Below, piece after piece: positions 54,101 to 64,000 of a stretch of DNA of 64,000 nt. The notes under the pieces are model-generated. The model ran no database searches. It was not told where the DNA came from and saw only the letters and a program-made list of their open reading frames with translations. The stretch spans positions 22,455,023 through 22,519,022 of the forward strand of contig CAXKWD010000007.1 of NCBI GenBank assembly GCA_964059195.1, read 5' to 3'. Source of the DNA: Ectobius pallidus (taxonomy: Eukaryota > Arthropoda > Insecta > Blattodea > Ectobiidae). Numbering within the stretch: the stretch's first letter is position 1; every line of letters begins with the position of its first letter. Made by a program: the position numbers and the translations under genes.

Positions 54101-54650
54101 TTCCGATTTGTTGTGAATTTCCATTCCTTTTTTCGTATTTAGATACTAATTTTTTGCGATATATTTCTGGATGGGCTTTACTTATGTGTATATTTATAGA
54201 TTTAAACTCTTTTCCACAATGCGGACAAGATTTGGTATCTACAGATGACTGTGAATCCATGTTCAGATGTCAAATATGAAGGGTTCTTTCTTCAATATTT
54301 TGCAAAGCATTACACAAAATGTTCTGCGAATATGATCACATAGACAAAAAGTTCCTTTGATGATTTACACACTGATTAATCTCTGTAATTATTATTTGTG
54401 ATTATTCTAACAGTACAAATAATATTGCAAAAATTCTTCTTCCTGGCCTAGTAACCGGTAAACAACCTAACACAAATTGACAACAGTTCTTTCTTGAATA
54501 TTTTGATAACTATCGTATAAAATGTTCTGCAAATATTGTCACGTAGACAAAACGAAATTATCTTTCTTCCACACATTAAAAAACACATTGAAACACCGTA
54601 TTACTTTTCAAAAACTCTTTTCGTATCCCTGCCCTTCAGACACAACTGCT
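51200..54650 (-). mobile_element. R2-like LINE (single ORF, RLE type), apparently complete
   Basis: On the - strand: a 5' leader (54650-54261) with two copies of a GTTCTTTCTT...ATATTTTG...AAAATGTTCTGC segment about 204 bp apart, one ORF, and a short 3' UTR of about 130 bp ending in a CTCTCTCTCT-type tail near 51200. Exact borders and target duplication were not resolved. It is inserted away from any visible rDNA. Confidence 0.8.
51333..54260 (-). CDS. Zinc finger, reverse transcriptase and restriction-like endonuclease polyprotein of an R2-like LINE
   Basis: Intact 975-residue ORF. Residues 12-30 form a C2H2 finger (CPHCGKEFKSINIHISKAH), followed by an Asn/Ser-rich linker and a basic region near 170-200. 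The RT spans about 260-560: PGPDNVLIRAL, NWRPISIF, the first Asp in FLDITKAYDN (about 389-398), GVAQGSPISPALFN (447-460) and catalytic FADD (495-498). The C-terminus has the CCHC knuckle at 801-819 and a restriction-like nuclease with RRADIIAI (863-870) and ILDPTV (879-884). This order defines R2/R4/NeSL-group LINEs, which nick DNA and prime reverse transcription at the nick. No key residue is missing and there is no stop or frameshift. It may encode an active enzyme. Confidence 0.93.
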   Translation of the reverse strand: MDSQSSVDTKSCPHCGKEFKSINIHISKAHPEIYRKKLVSKYEKRNGNSQQIGNSNNESQDTNGSNDCTTINSSKESITNNVNNDTLSADNALPNENDKVIKQFESALEELVINPNLEVLQDVCVEISEFLSHAIHSLPGPKHPAVHYYKMRKNRQGNHSNSYSISNNPARLTKRKRQANRQKYQYEVAQYLYYNQRRKVVRQVMNKHNSPQCKVSTSTITQYYQKLFGEANNLTNMQEVDPISEEDIEITLDEINSAMKRIKVDTSPGPDNVLIRALKELHTNKMLCLIANAMLRLKKCPEIFKRARTILIFKGGDAEQLSNWRPISIFSVIRRVIEKAIDLRLRSYLEFSAHQRGFISLPGTHLNTSIINGCLKDAKINKKDCSVIFLDITKAYDNVGHDHIKRCLMHISMPNNLRELIADLIQGNHIQIECNKNKTTCIELRKGVAQGSPISPALFNLAIDDTIKNLTDHEIEQSHGFKINHSAKNISALAFADDIVLVAKNETSAQSLLNLATSHLTEIGFSLNSTKCKMINIKNGKLSQDSTVKLGTANLNCLKSDETVKYLGVTFYDEIVFDQNKIIKDLEDNLSYLSNSNLLNPDQKANIINQYIWPCIVYPIQSTPLNKIPTKFLEDVDKLLRSTIKEIISLPNDCPNDMIYSPRKFRGLGLVNAEWEAHIQQFNIAQCLSKIYDEHLPFCRDLDKEKEDILSHFSIRCDETTLTKTGRWLRNEMRKRSFEKWCGLPHKGKGVSVYSENPNTNTWISNRKGLSCSQWTNAIKMCCNISAVRSIPGRSQTTSLCRHTGCNNPETLGHVLGSCKKGELLRNSRHHRVRSAIATALRRQKDWEVYEEVHCIAEDGSNRRADIIAINRTVKRGLILDPTVRLEEDREQAKRVSAEKEAIYQPCIPHLSESYNLPVNAWEVKGLLFGARGASFTFVNSFLQSLNISKDTVVKICIRVLEDSLFLLHNHLYGT

Positions 54651-55029
54651 GATCATGTCCATGGCCACCTATGGAAACTTAGTAAAAAGTAAATTATATT
54701 TTAAGTTACCAAGCACTGAAAACTGTGGGAGGGAGAGGACGGGAAGGGGAAGAGAGAGTAAGGAATAGATTAAGGAAGTGGCTGGCGAGGTATGCGACTA
54801 TTTTATAATCTGAACAAATTTTTTGAACAAAATTATATTAACTTTTAGTGTTTGTTTTATTGTTCATTTTAGATTAGATATTTGTTCATAATTATGATTT
54901 TATTATGACGAAGTAAATTTATTTTTATATTTAATTACGAACATATTATTATTATTATTATTATTATTATATTATAATATATTATTATAGTATTATTATT
55001 TAGCACTTAACTCTGATTTGTCTGAGAAG
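54651..55029. other. AT-rich stretch with (TTA)n microsatellite
   Basis: TTATTATTATTATTATTATT and variants at about 54947-55005. A GGGAGGGAGAGGACGGGAAG purine run lies near 54728. No gene. Confidence 0.6.
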
Positions 55030-55170
55030 GCCTCTAACCCAGTGAGCAGGTCAGGTGACAGCCATGTGTAGCACTGAACTTCATATGGACGGCAAGCAGC
55101 TCACATCAGGGCATAATGATAATCTCTCAAGGCCTGGCAACACCTGTTGTCTCACGTCACATAGGTCCGA
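55030..55170 (+). repeat. Diverged satellite-related monomer
   Basis: GGCAAGCAGCTCACATCAGG, then TCAAGGCCTGGCAACACCTG, follow the order of the 179-bp monomer (CAGCAAGCAAGTCACATCGG, GCGACACC) with many changes. Confidence 0.5.
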
Positions 55171-55245
55171 TCCTCTCATCATAGTTGTCCATCAACTGAA
55201 AGTAACGTTTGTGTTCTTTATAGAGTATTATATATTTAAATAAAT

Positions 55246-57552
55246 TACGAGGGCTATTTTTTTTTTCAACCTCCAATCGGGCATAAAATGAAAACCACAG
55301 TGAAAATCAAAACTGTTTAATTGGAAGATTTAGGTACACCTTCTAGCTACTTCTCTGTATAGTTGCGCTCCGATTGAGACATTTGTTGTAGCGTGGTACC
55401 AACTTTCCAGTACCATCTTCATAGAAGCTTGCCGCCAGTGTATTGAGAAGGGTCTTCATGGCGTTTTGAAGTTCTTCATTGGTGTGGATTCGCTGTCCTC
55501 CCAGATCTTCTTTCAGCTGCCGAGAAAGATGAAAGTCACTTGGCATGGAAACGAGTTTTTGAAATCCATCGTGACAGAGGATGAAATGTGGATTTGTTAC
55601 GACAATCCAAACAATGGATGCACACAAATTTCCTGAACAAACCCAAGATCTGCCTTCCACACCAACGAAGAATTTCAAAACACTTCAGTACGCTGGCGGC
55701 AAGCTTCTGTGAGGAGGTGTTACCCCAGAAGGAAACAAAAGGGGCAGAAAGAAAAACCATCATTTAAAAATGGAAGCTAATATAAAATGTATTCAAATCA
55801 TTCATACTACAAAATCAAAATAATTGCTGTTTCTTGACTAGACAATATCTGACAGTGGAAAATGACTCTACAATATGTGTACATATATCAAAAATGAAAC
55901 AAAAGGATTTTACATAGAAAACCAAAGTTAATATAGACTGAAGGTCTCATAACAAACATATTTTAAATAAAAGATAAAATCCTGGAAGAGAAACAAGTTA
56001 GTACATTTAAATATTCCTTTTAATTTAAATACAATAGATTTAGAAACATTTAGTTAATTTAATAACCTAAATAAGCTAGGATAAATACTTCAGGCGGCCA
56101 GATAATTACAAAATGCAATGGCCTATAAAATCATAATATAATATGACACACTTCGGTGTAAAGTACCATAAAATATTAGCTAAATCTGAAAGAAAAGAGA
56201 TGGTAGGCCTAATTTTTATAAAATCAAATTTTCATACAGGTGTGAAGCACCTCAATAACATAATTTAAATATTACACCATCATTCTACAAGTATATTACA
56301 TGCATTTGAATTTCATAATCACATACCTTAATCAGACCATGCATACCACATTATCTGCGCAGACACACCCATGCAGATTCACATCATACAGCATACCCAA
56401 GGCCAAAATAAAAACTACTTCCACCTAGGCTAATGGAGGAAATAGGCTCAGATGGTTAGAAGATATCATACAGGGGAGACAAATACCAAAATAATAAATT
56501 TAGAAAAACTTCATGCTTCAGGTATGAGGAAGAAAAGGTAGGAACTGCAAGCAAAAATTAAGAAAAGAGCCCATCAAGAAATAATATCCCAGCATGCCTC
56601 AGATAAACAAACTAATTATATTTACATTTAACCGAATGGTGGCCACAAATCTATCCTATTAAATCTCAAGCATCTTCCATGCTACATCCATTTATAAGAT
56701 AATAATTAAAACACAGAATGCCACCATTCCCAAATCAAACACACATACAACGCATGCTTGGGAAAGAAGAAAACACAAGAATATTACATTACACTATCAT
56801 GCAGTTCCCACACCCTAATATTGATTTACATGAATATACAAAACATCTTCCACATACCTTAGCAATGAAGAACCAAGGCCTAAATGCAACTCACATTATG
56901 CTGCTAAAAAAACAATACACTACGACACCATGACTAATTTCCCTGGAATCTTCTTAGGCCAAATGAGGCAGAATAAAGGGTTTCAACCCCTTATATAGGC
57001 TATAGATCCATGACGTAATTGCGCACTCGCAGTGCTAATTTTATACCAAAGACAACTATAATTCTTTAAGGCGACACCATCTTGATGGCCATGCATAAAC
57101 AACTGCACAGCACACTGCTACAGATACGGCGTTGAAATTCGGTACAACTTTAGATATCTTTAGCGGAGAAGCAGAGAAGGGGGAAGGAGAAACAGTGAAT
57201 GCCCTCCTAGCTCTCAGCTGTTTGCCTAGCGAGAGATAAATTCTTTAATCTGCCAATGTGACGTAATCCATTATTGCGACAACACTCTCAGCTCATGAAT
57301 AATTACATTATTGCGAAATAATGATAATTCTTATTTATGATGTAGCAATTAAATGGCCTCTGAAAATAATGAATTGCTACAGAGGGTATTGGAAAGTTGG
57401 TACCACGCTACAACAAATGTCTCAATCGGAGCACGACTATGTAGAGAAGTAGCTAGAAGGTGTACCTAAATGTTGCAAAAAAATAGTTTTGATTTTCACT
57501 GTGGTTTTCATTTTATGCCCCATCAGAGGTTGAAAAAAAAATAGTCCTTGTA
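55246..57552. mobile_element. Mariner-type element with about 165-bp TIRs
   Basis: TA at 55246-55247 and 57551-57552 encloses 55248-57550. Ends CGAGGGCTATTTTT and, reversed, CAAGGACTATTTTT. Pairing continues past GGTACACCTTCTAGCTACTT and GGTACCAACTTTCC. The left TIR contains transposase C-terminal coding on the - strand, and the right TIR holds its mirror image, as in the other mariner family. About 1.6 kb of unassigned AT-rich sequence (55764-57387) fills the middle; a 71-codon frame at 56718-56933 has no recognisable features. Confidence 0.83.
55343..55763 (-). pseudogene. Mariner-type transposase C-terminal fragment
   Basis: One frame reads FHLSRQLKEDLGGQRIHTNE, then ELQNAMKTLLNTLAASFYED and GTGKLVPRYNKCLN, the end of an IS630/mariner-type transposase. 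The preceding frame (to 55763) contains SAPFVSFWGNTSSQKLA, likely decayed upstream coding. Disrupted by at least one frameshift. Confidence 0.8.
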
Positions 57553-58075
57553 TGTTGACTATTCCATTCATATGCCGTGCATTCGTTAATGACCAATAAC
57601 GTTAAGCTATGCCTTGGATATCATCCAATCACAATCGTTTATCTTACAATACCCCTGCAATAAACTTGAGGATGCAATTATATCTGATAAAAATAGCAAG
57701 TTCAAGGTTTGGTAATGTGTCTATTGGTGAAATTGATATCATAAAGGAAGCTAAACCATAAAATGTGAAAGAAATAAAAAAATGCTTCAATTATGGAAAA
57801 TTATTCAATTACCAAAAGTTCTGTGAAGATCTTAAATATGAATTGACTAGGAAATCTCCAATTCAGCAGATTGGGCTATCAGTATGAGAAAATCCAGCAG
57901 CAAAGAAAATTATGTTTTTAACCAATGTACATTTAAGTAGAGAGTGGCAATTTACATTAAGTTCTTGGGAAAAAAAGTGTTTTTATTTTGTTTCGAATTT
58001 AGCTTATCTTAATTTTGAGATTAACTATTTTGTTACTACATCGTTCGTAGCATTGCTTAGTATTCCATAATGCAG
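57553..58075. other. Stretch without recognised genes
   Basis: GAGGATGCAATTATATCTGA near 57670 recurs as GAGGATGCAATTTTTTCTGA near 58332, so this belongs to the degenerate repeat zone that follows. Confidence 0.4.
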
Positions 58076-58860
58076 ACTGTTCATTCATTTAGTATGCCAT
58101 GATCTGACAGCTGACACTATTAATGATTTCATTTTAAAGAAACAAGAAATAAATATTGTTATAATTACTAATCCATTACATTTTATTCATGGTATAGTCT
58201 TAATAAATCCAACTCGAGATTACAAGTTTCATTAGCGCTCCTTCTGCACAATTTCAAACTATCGATAAACTCTTAATCTCTCATGGGATTACCTAAGGCT
58301 ATTCTACTAATACGCTGCTTGCTATTAATATGAGGATGCAATTTTTTCTGATAAAATCGTCAGCTCGTTACTGGACACGTAATTCATAATGTGCAGTAAT
58401 TTAATTCGTCACATGCTGCCATTAAGCAGAACAAAAACATATTATTTTATCAACATAACTTGTTTGGAAATAGAAATAATATAATTGTCCATTGATTACA
58501 AACACAATTTCAGTTCGGTGCAGGCCAATTCATCTGCTTTTGTAGCGTTTTGATGTAAGCAATGATGTAACATTTTGTGATGCGCACTATTGGTGGCATT
58601 GGGAACTCAGATCAATTCATTGAATCGATTCATGGACAGTTCATTCATCTAGTATGCTGTGATCTTACGACTAACAGAATATTGATAACAAAGTAAGAAA
58701 ATAATTATTATTTGCAAAATATGTTAGAGTTTATTCATGGAATAGTCTTAATTAATCCTACTCAAGAATTCGAGTTTCATCAGATAAATTTGCTCAAACT
58801 TCATTCTTGCAAATAAAAAAACTCGTAAACTCTCATGTGATTACCTATGATAAAACACTA
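58076..58860 (-). repeat. Two degenerate copies of hAT subterminal-like sequence, about 560 bp apart
   Basis: 58076-58320 and 58635-58860 share GTTCATTCAT, TTATTCATGGTATAGTCTTA and a CTC(A)TGG/TGATTACCTA ending. The last part, reversed (GGTAATCCCATGAGAGATTA, AGAGTTTATCGATAG), matches the inner hAT near 4030-4065. They look like relics of related elements. Confidence 0.55.
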
Positions 58861-59260
58861 CAGACTTCACTACTCTTACTTACTAAACAGAAAATTAATT
58901 TGAATTCTACAAAGACCTCAATAGACTGAAGTTGAACTTGCCCATCAAAATGAGCTTCCTACTAACTAATCCATCCATTCATATCCAGAAAGTTCTGTTC
59001 CATCATATTTCATGAAGCATACAAGAAGTAATATTATTTAAGGACAGTTTTTTGAAAACCTACTTCTAAATTATTCACTGAACATCACATCAAAATTAAT
59101 ATTATATCAACTGATGTCAGAAGATTAAGTTCATCAAGGATAAAGAAGAGCATCAAACAACAAAAACATTTCGTGGAAAACTCTTCTGCTTCGTCAGTTG
59201 CTATGTAAACGAATGTTCATTGTTTGTAATTTCTTGTGCCCTTTGTTGTAGGTTTGATAA
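58861..59260. other. Stretch without recognised genes
   Basis: No ORF or paired repeat seen. Confidence 0.35.
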
Positions 59261-60059
59261 TACAGTAGAAGCCTGAAATAGCGTGGATTAGGATGTAACG
59301 TGGGGAAAAGTATGTCCCCAATAAAAAAAATACCGTAGTTTTATAAATAATTTTTTTTATTTTGGAAGTTGATTTAAAACAGTAAAAACTCTGCAAAGAG
59401 CAGTTCTGAAATTCCTTTTATTTTACCTTTAGAACCGCCCTCACCCGTTAGTTGACCATCACCACTGCATTCCAAAGGATTTAGCAGAAGTAATGGGACA
59501 TGGAATGAATAGTGTAGTTCTATAAGGATTTAAAAAATCTTCACCTGCCATAAATTCTTAAAACCTAGGGAAGTTGAAATATGATTTTAGTTTGAACCAC
59601 GCATTCAGATTGTAAAGTCGCGAGTTTGGAATACAAAATATCACATAAGCGGAAAGCATATTCAGTAGGAGATAAACTGAAAATTATTGATCGTGTAAAA
59701 AATGGGGAAATGGGGGACTCTGAATATTACACCTGAATGTTACAGTGTATGTTTTAGTAAATGTTGTATGTTACTCTCGGGAATTAAAAAAATTCTCGCT
59801 CTTCATCTGCGAAAGAAGAGTCGTAAATTGAGATCAGTTACAGGACTGGATTAAATAGCGTAACTGGTGAGTAATTTTTAAAACTACTGTATTTTATATT
59901 GCTGTATAACATTGTAATTTATTAGTGAACCAATGTTCCCCTCTGTGGGATCGGTTTTGGTTCACTTCTTCGGTCATATTTCGATATACTGCGGTAAGGT
60001 TATAACGCGGGGGTAAAGCATGTCCACCAACAACCGCATTATATCGGGCTTCTACTGTA
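59261..60059 (+). mobile_element. Tigger-type element, internally deleted
   Basis: TA duplications bound 59263-60057. Ends CAGTAGAAGCCTGAAATAGC and, reversed, CAGTAGAAGCCCGATATAAT. Inside, about 59620-59710 reads HKRKAYSVGDKLKIIDRVKN, the first HTH of a Tigger transposase; the catalytic part is missing. Confidence 0.85.
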
Positions 60060-60899
60060 TATCTTGTGATTAAATTTATTTCTTGAGGAATTTCAAAATT
60101 TATCAGTGTGTTTTAATGGTACTTAATGGTACTTTATGAGATGCGTGAAGGACAGGAAAATGATCGATTTAACGATAAACCCGCATGGCAAATTCTATAT
60201 CTTAATAATGTGAAATTTCACTCACTACAAGAGTGAACCTATTTTAGAAATATTTTGAAAGTAAATTATTATTGCAAATCTGTAGCTTAGCACTCCAGAT
60301 GGTAGGTCATTAGTAGATTTGTGCCTTCTGGACAACTGGTTGTTTTCTGCAGGCATGATAATCCTTACTTTTTTTACAAATTTCATAAGAGAAAGGGTCA
60401 CTAGTGGGTGTAGAATTAGTATCAACTATGTACAAAACATACAGTTAGTTCGGCTGGTATTTCAATATGCACAACATGTGCAGTTAACACACCATAGTGA
60501 ACAGATGGTTTTAGTTTTGTCTTAGGCATGTGACATTCATATGCTAGGCGTGATCCACAAAAACCAATCTTACTACGTAATAATTTTGCAGTAGCTATGA
60601 CCTCTGATTATTGGAACTGAGTAAGTTTGAAATCAAAATCTACACTTTTAAATGTTTTGGGTTTGTGATAATTTGTTTAGCTTCTTTGCATATTTGCTCC
60701 TTGGATTATCCTGTATGTAACACAGTATTCTACATGCACTCTTCCTAATATATGATACATTACAGCCTCTCCAGTAACCATCATATAACAACAAAATTAT
60801 TATGTGGACGTTTAACTGTAGTATAAAATAGTATATCTAGTCACCTTTTTGTTTTTAATATCTGCGGAGGCCACGTCTAGTTGTCCCATCTGCATTAGG
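60060..60899. other. Stretch without recognised genes
   Basis: Only short chance ORFs. Confidence 0.35.
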
Positions 60900-62230
60900 A
60901 TATCCTGTGTCATGTCTGCATTAGGATATCCAGGAGGCATGCATAAGGAGGTCCCATCTGTAGATGCACGTCTCATGAGTTACCATCACAGGTGGCATTG
61001 TAAGAAGTAGTGAGAAACTACATGCATGAAAAACAGAAAATTGAAATTTAGAAATTAACTGTTTGTATAACATTCATGTTCAAGCTTACGTGTGATTACT
61101 GTAATAACATTACTATACTATATTATTCTACTTGTATTTACCAGTAGTTATCTTTTTATATATCCATGAAAGAGTGCCTCCACCAAACACCCCACTGTCC
61201 AAACCCTACATGAGAAAAACCTACCTCCAATGCCTCCCAAGGGAAAATCCTTTTAGGGTAAGCACACAGCAGATAGTCCCATCTCGTGTAGAGGCAGGAA
61301 TAAAGAGATCTCACTCATATGTGGAGGCAGAAACCTACCTGGGTTGCCTCAAAAATAAATTCCTTTCAAAGGAGACATGCAGTTGATGTCCTGTCACCTG
61401 CTGAGGCACAAATCTGAATTTAAAGAAAAATACAAGCAAGAAAAACAGAAAATTAGAAATTAGTTAATTAACTCTTGTATATGTAATACTTGTGTTTGAG
61501 CGTACACATGATTACTATACTATATTACACTACTTATGCTATGCCACTATATACCAAAGACCCCACTGTCCATGCCTACATAAGGAGAACCTACCTCTGG
61601 TGCTTCCCAAGGGAAAATCCTTTTAGGGGAAGTACACAGCAGATAGTCCCATCTCCTGTAGAGGCAGGAATCAGGAGGTCTCAGATGTGGAGGCAGAAAC
61701 CTACCTGTGTTGCCTCACAAATAAAATCCTTTCAAAGGAGGCATATAGTTGATGTCCTGTGTCCTACTGAGATACAAATCTAAAATTATTTAAAAAATAC
61801 GTGTAAGAAAAACAGAAAATTGAAAATTAGTTAATTAACTCTCGTTTGTGTAATACACGTGTTTGAGTGTACATATGATTACTGTAATAATATTACTGAA
61901 CTATATTACACTACTTATGCTATGCCACTATATACCAAAGACCCCACTGTCCATGCCTACATAAGGAAAACCTACCTCCGGTGCTTCCCAAGGGAAAATC
62001 CTTTCAGGGGAAGCACACAGCAGATAGTCCCATCTCCTGTAGAGGCAAGAATCAGGAGGTCTCGCGGTTTGTAGAGGCACGAATTTACCTGGGGTGTCTC
62101 CCAAGAAACAACCTTTCAAGGGACTCACACAGTTAGTAATCCTATCTCCTGTAGAGATACGAGTGAGATATCCCAACAGCAGGAGTCCCATTTGGAAATT
62201 CAAGTGGCTGAAGAACCCAGTGTATTGAGG
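60900..62230 (+). repeat. Three tandem units of about 375-380 bp with internal short repeats
   Basis: The line CCCCACTGTCC...CCTACAT, AACCTACCTC, CCCAAGGGAAAATCCTTT, AGCACACAGCAGATAGTCCC recurs near 61190, 61565 and 61945. Between them, AACAGAAAATT and a GTGATTACTGTAATAA-type segment also recur. Within units, GTAGAGGCA(G/C)GAAT and CTACCTGGGTTGCCTC words are themselves repeated, so the block is a repeat of repeats. Frames of about 70-97 codons inside it follow the repeat and are not considered genes. Confidence 0.82.
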
Positions 62231-63579
62231 AATTTCTCTTGACGTCCCATCTGTGATAGTATGTATCTGCAGTCATTTTGCTCAGTCTTATTGCTGCTAA
62301 TTGCGGTACTCATGTGGAGTAGGTACATTTTGTACGACTTGCACAACCATCTTCAATATATCCCTGTCGAAGTGTTGGGATATGTCCTGGTCTCAGATGC
62401 TTATCTCCTATAAATAAGGTGTTCAATCGATGATGTTAATATGCAGTTTGCATGTCCACAAATATTTTAGTCCTGGGCCTGAACAAGATTCCAACGATGC
62501 AGATGATGTAGTTACACAAAGACAGGAAGAAATACATCTTCTAGAAAGATCAGAATAAATTGATAGAGATGCTGATTTAGCAACTTAGGCATATTTGGTA
62601 ATCAAATTTTTCATTACGGATATATCCAATATACAAAAATAACACCCAAAAATAAGACACTTAATAAAATCCCTGGTGAAATTCATAAAATACACTTTGC
62701 ACAAACCTTGAACAGAAATTTGGAATGGCACTTTAAGAAATGTATGCAACTTCAATCCTACCTCTTCCTATCTGGAACTGTCCTCATCAAGGTACCTTAT
62801 TCGGAGTCACTGCAATACGGAACACATCTTTGCTGCCTTCGAAAGGAAAGCTGTGGAAGCATGCATTAGTAAATCTCATATCTCTCTGTAGAAGCACGTG
62901 TCCTGTCTGTGGAGGAATGCACCAGGAAGTCTCATCATAATGTTCTATCTCTGGAAGAAACCATAATCAAGTTCTATATGAGAGAAGAATATGTGCATTG
63001 AATGTAATTTTTATTTTTTTTGAAGTTAAAATCTATTAAATACAAGTACAATACAAAATTCTATTAATATTTTTAAGCTTCAGGCTTTAAAAGAAAGATT
63101 TAGACCCAGAAGAGCAAAATTTTCAGGCTCAGGTGCAGTTCAGTTCCAAAATTTGCAACCATATAGAAAGGTACATAAATGCTAAATATAAGTGAGTTTA
63201 AAAAACATTCACACAAAAGAAATTCACAAAAAAAAGATACACGTGACAGTAATAACAATAATAATAATAATAATGATAACAATAGTAATAACTATAATAA
63301 GGATAATCATGTTTCAACAGCCAACTTTTTTCCAATTTTTGTTAAGATTCTGGTTTAAAGTGCGGTAAGCACAGAATAAATATTATGTTTTGTTTTTCCA
63401 TTAGTGGTACCTTGAATTTATTAGGCAGACATAATTTTATTTTCCTTGTTGACCGATATGGTTTTCATAGGCATTTTAGTGTAAATGTAAGATAAATAAG
63501 ATTACAGTATAATCATTTTCTACTTTATATTGAGTAATATACTAGTGGGATTCTTAGATCCTCCATTATTTCTCAAATA
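62231..63579. other. Stretch without genes; diverged repeat words and (AAT)n
   Basis: GTAGAAGCACGTGTCCTGTC and GGAGGAATGCACCAGGAAGT near 62890-62930 echo the preceding repeat. An AATAATAATAATAATAAT run is near 63258. Nothing else recognised. Confidence 0.45.
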
Positions 63580-64000
63580 AATTGCTGCTGTTTCTGATAC
63601 TACATTCACGCAACTTGAGAATTTAGGAACAACAAACTGGGCGTCTAACATAAAAAGGGGTTTGGAGGGTATAGGGATGGGATGGGTGTGGGAAAAGGGG
63701 ATTGAGAATAGAAAAAATATTTGGAAGAAGATAAGAGGGAGACTAATTGATATCGAGAGGCAGAACAACGAGGCTGATTGTAATGGTAAAGTGTCATTAG
63801 AATTACAAGCAGAATTAAAGGCTAATTGGGGAAGGGAAGCATATATAGAAAGATTGGGTGCGGAAGATAGAGCAGCAATGGCCTGGATTCGCCTGGGAAG
63901 ATGGAAAACTCAGAGAATTTCGGATGAGATAGGGGAGAGAATCTGCCCAATGTGCAGGGAAAATGAAACCTGGGTTCATATCTTGGCGAGATGTGGAGTT
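63580..64000 (+). pseudogene. LINE ORF2 C-terminal region, partial at window end
   Basis: An open frame of about 140 codons with no stop before the window edge: AWIRLGRWKTQRISDEIGER, then ICPMCRENETWVHILARCGV. The CPMC...E...H.L..C pattern is the terminal zinc knuckle found in many arthropod LINE ORF2 proteins after the RT. The upstream RT is not present (stop just before 63580), so this is a truncated copy or one whose frame begins here. It is classed as a pseudogene on that ground; the continuation is unseen. Confidence 0.65.

Noticed and set aside
51538..54279. ORFs of about 100 codons on the + strand opposite the R2-like ORF
   Set aside because: Antisense shadows of the long intact - strand frame.
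62740..62940. 66-codon ORF downstream of the tandem repeats
   Set aside because: Contains diverged words of the neighbouring repeat block; no family features.
63655..63680. GGGATGGGATGGGTG word as part of a GPATCH1 G-patch exon
   Set aside because: The reading frame around it belongs to a LINE C-terminal region and lacks the GxGxG pattern of a G-patch.

Overview
The window is eukaryotic nuclear DNA, almost certainly from an arthropod with a large, transposon-rich genome. It is AT-rich and has no operons or bacterial signals. The one host gene is broken by long GT-AG introns, and nearly all other recognisable sequence is transposable elements, their relics and satellite DNA. The frequent TAGGCCTA-type words and the element mix (hAT, Tigger, mariner, Penelope, RTE, CR1/Jockey-like, an R2-like LINE) would fit a cockroach or another large-genome insect, but that species guess is inference.

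Host gene: three exons on the + strand (8550-8616, 19132-19352, 20160-20308) join in frame and match the N-terminus of G-patch domain-containing protein 1 (GPATCH1). Intron 1 is 10.5 kb and stuffed with elements. No exon 4 was recognised in the 43.7 kb after exon 3.

Layout. 1-2110: decayed non-LTR retrotransposon. 2777-7788: hAT element holding a second hAT (3902-7615), which itself holds a 309-bp tRNA-like tandem array and a mariner-type palindrome. 8550-20308: GPATCH1 exons, with intron 1 carrying a 5'-truncated LINE with an open RT frame (8926-11196), three small hAT elements with target-site duplications, a mariner relic, an RTE relic and a Tigger deletion derivative. 20471-23655: Tigger inside Tigger with a third-level hAT. 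24270-27489: Tc1, mariner-half, hAT and foldback elements. 28097-33855: a Penelope-like composite, two head-to-head copies forming 2,552-bp palindromic arms inside a possible 8-bp duplication. 34162-37330: pogo-like, Tc1-like, MITE and RTE relics. 37620-46860: a 179-bp satellite with a trimeric higher-order pattern, interrupted by a piggyBac-type MITE, a LINE RNase H relic with a palindrome, and a hAT-like element. 48463-50530: mariner and Penelope fragments. 51200-54650: an R2-like LINE with an intact 975-residue ORF on the - strand. 55246-60059: long-TIR mariner and Tigger elements. 60900-62230: tandem repeats of about 375-380 bp. 63580-64000: another LINE C-terminus running off the window.

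The genes do not form a pathway. What links the region is layered transposition into one gene's introns. Many insertions can be bounded exactly by target-site duplications. The most unusual structures are the Penelope palindrome, hammerhead-like hairpins shared by three Penelope-related sequences, the tRNA-like array, the transposase-derived TIRs of one mariner family, and the CENP-B-box-like word in the satellite.
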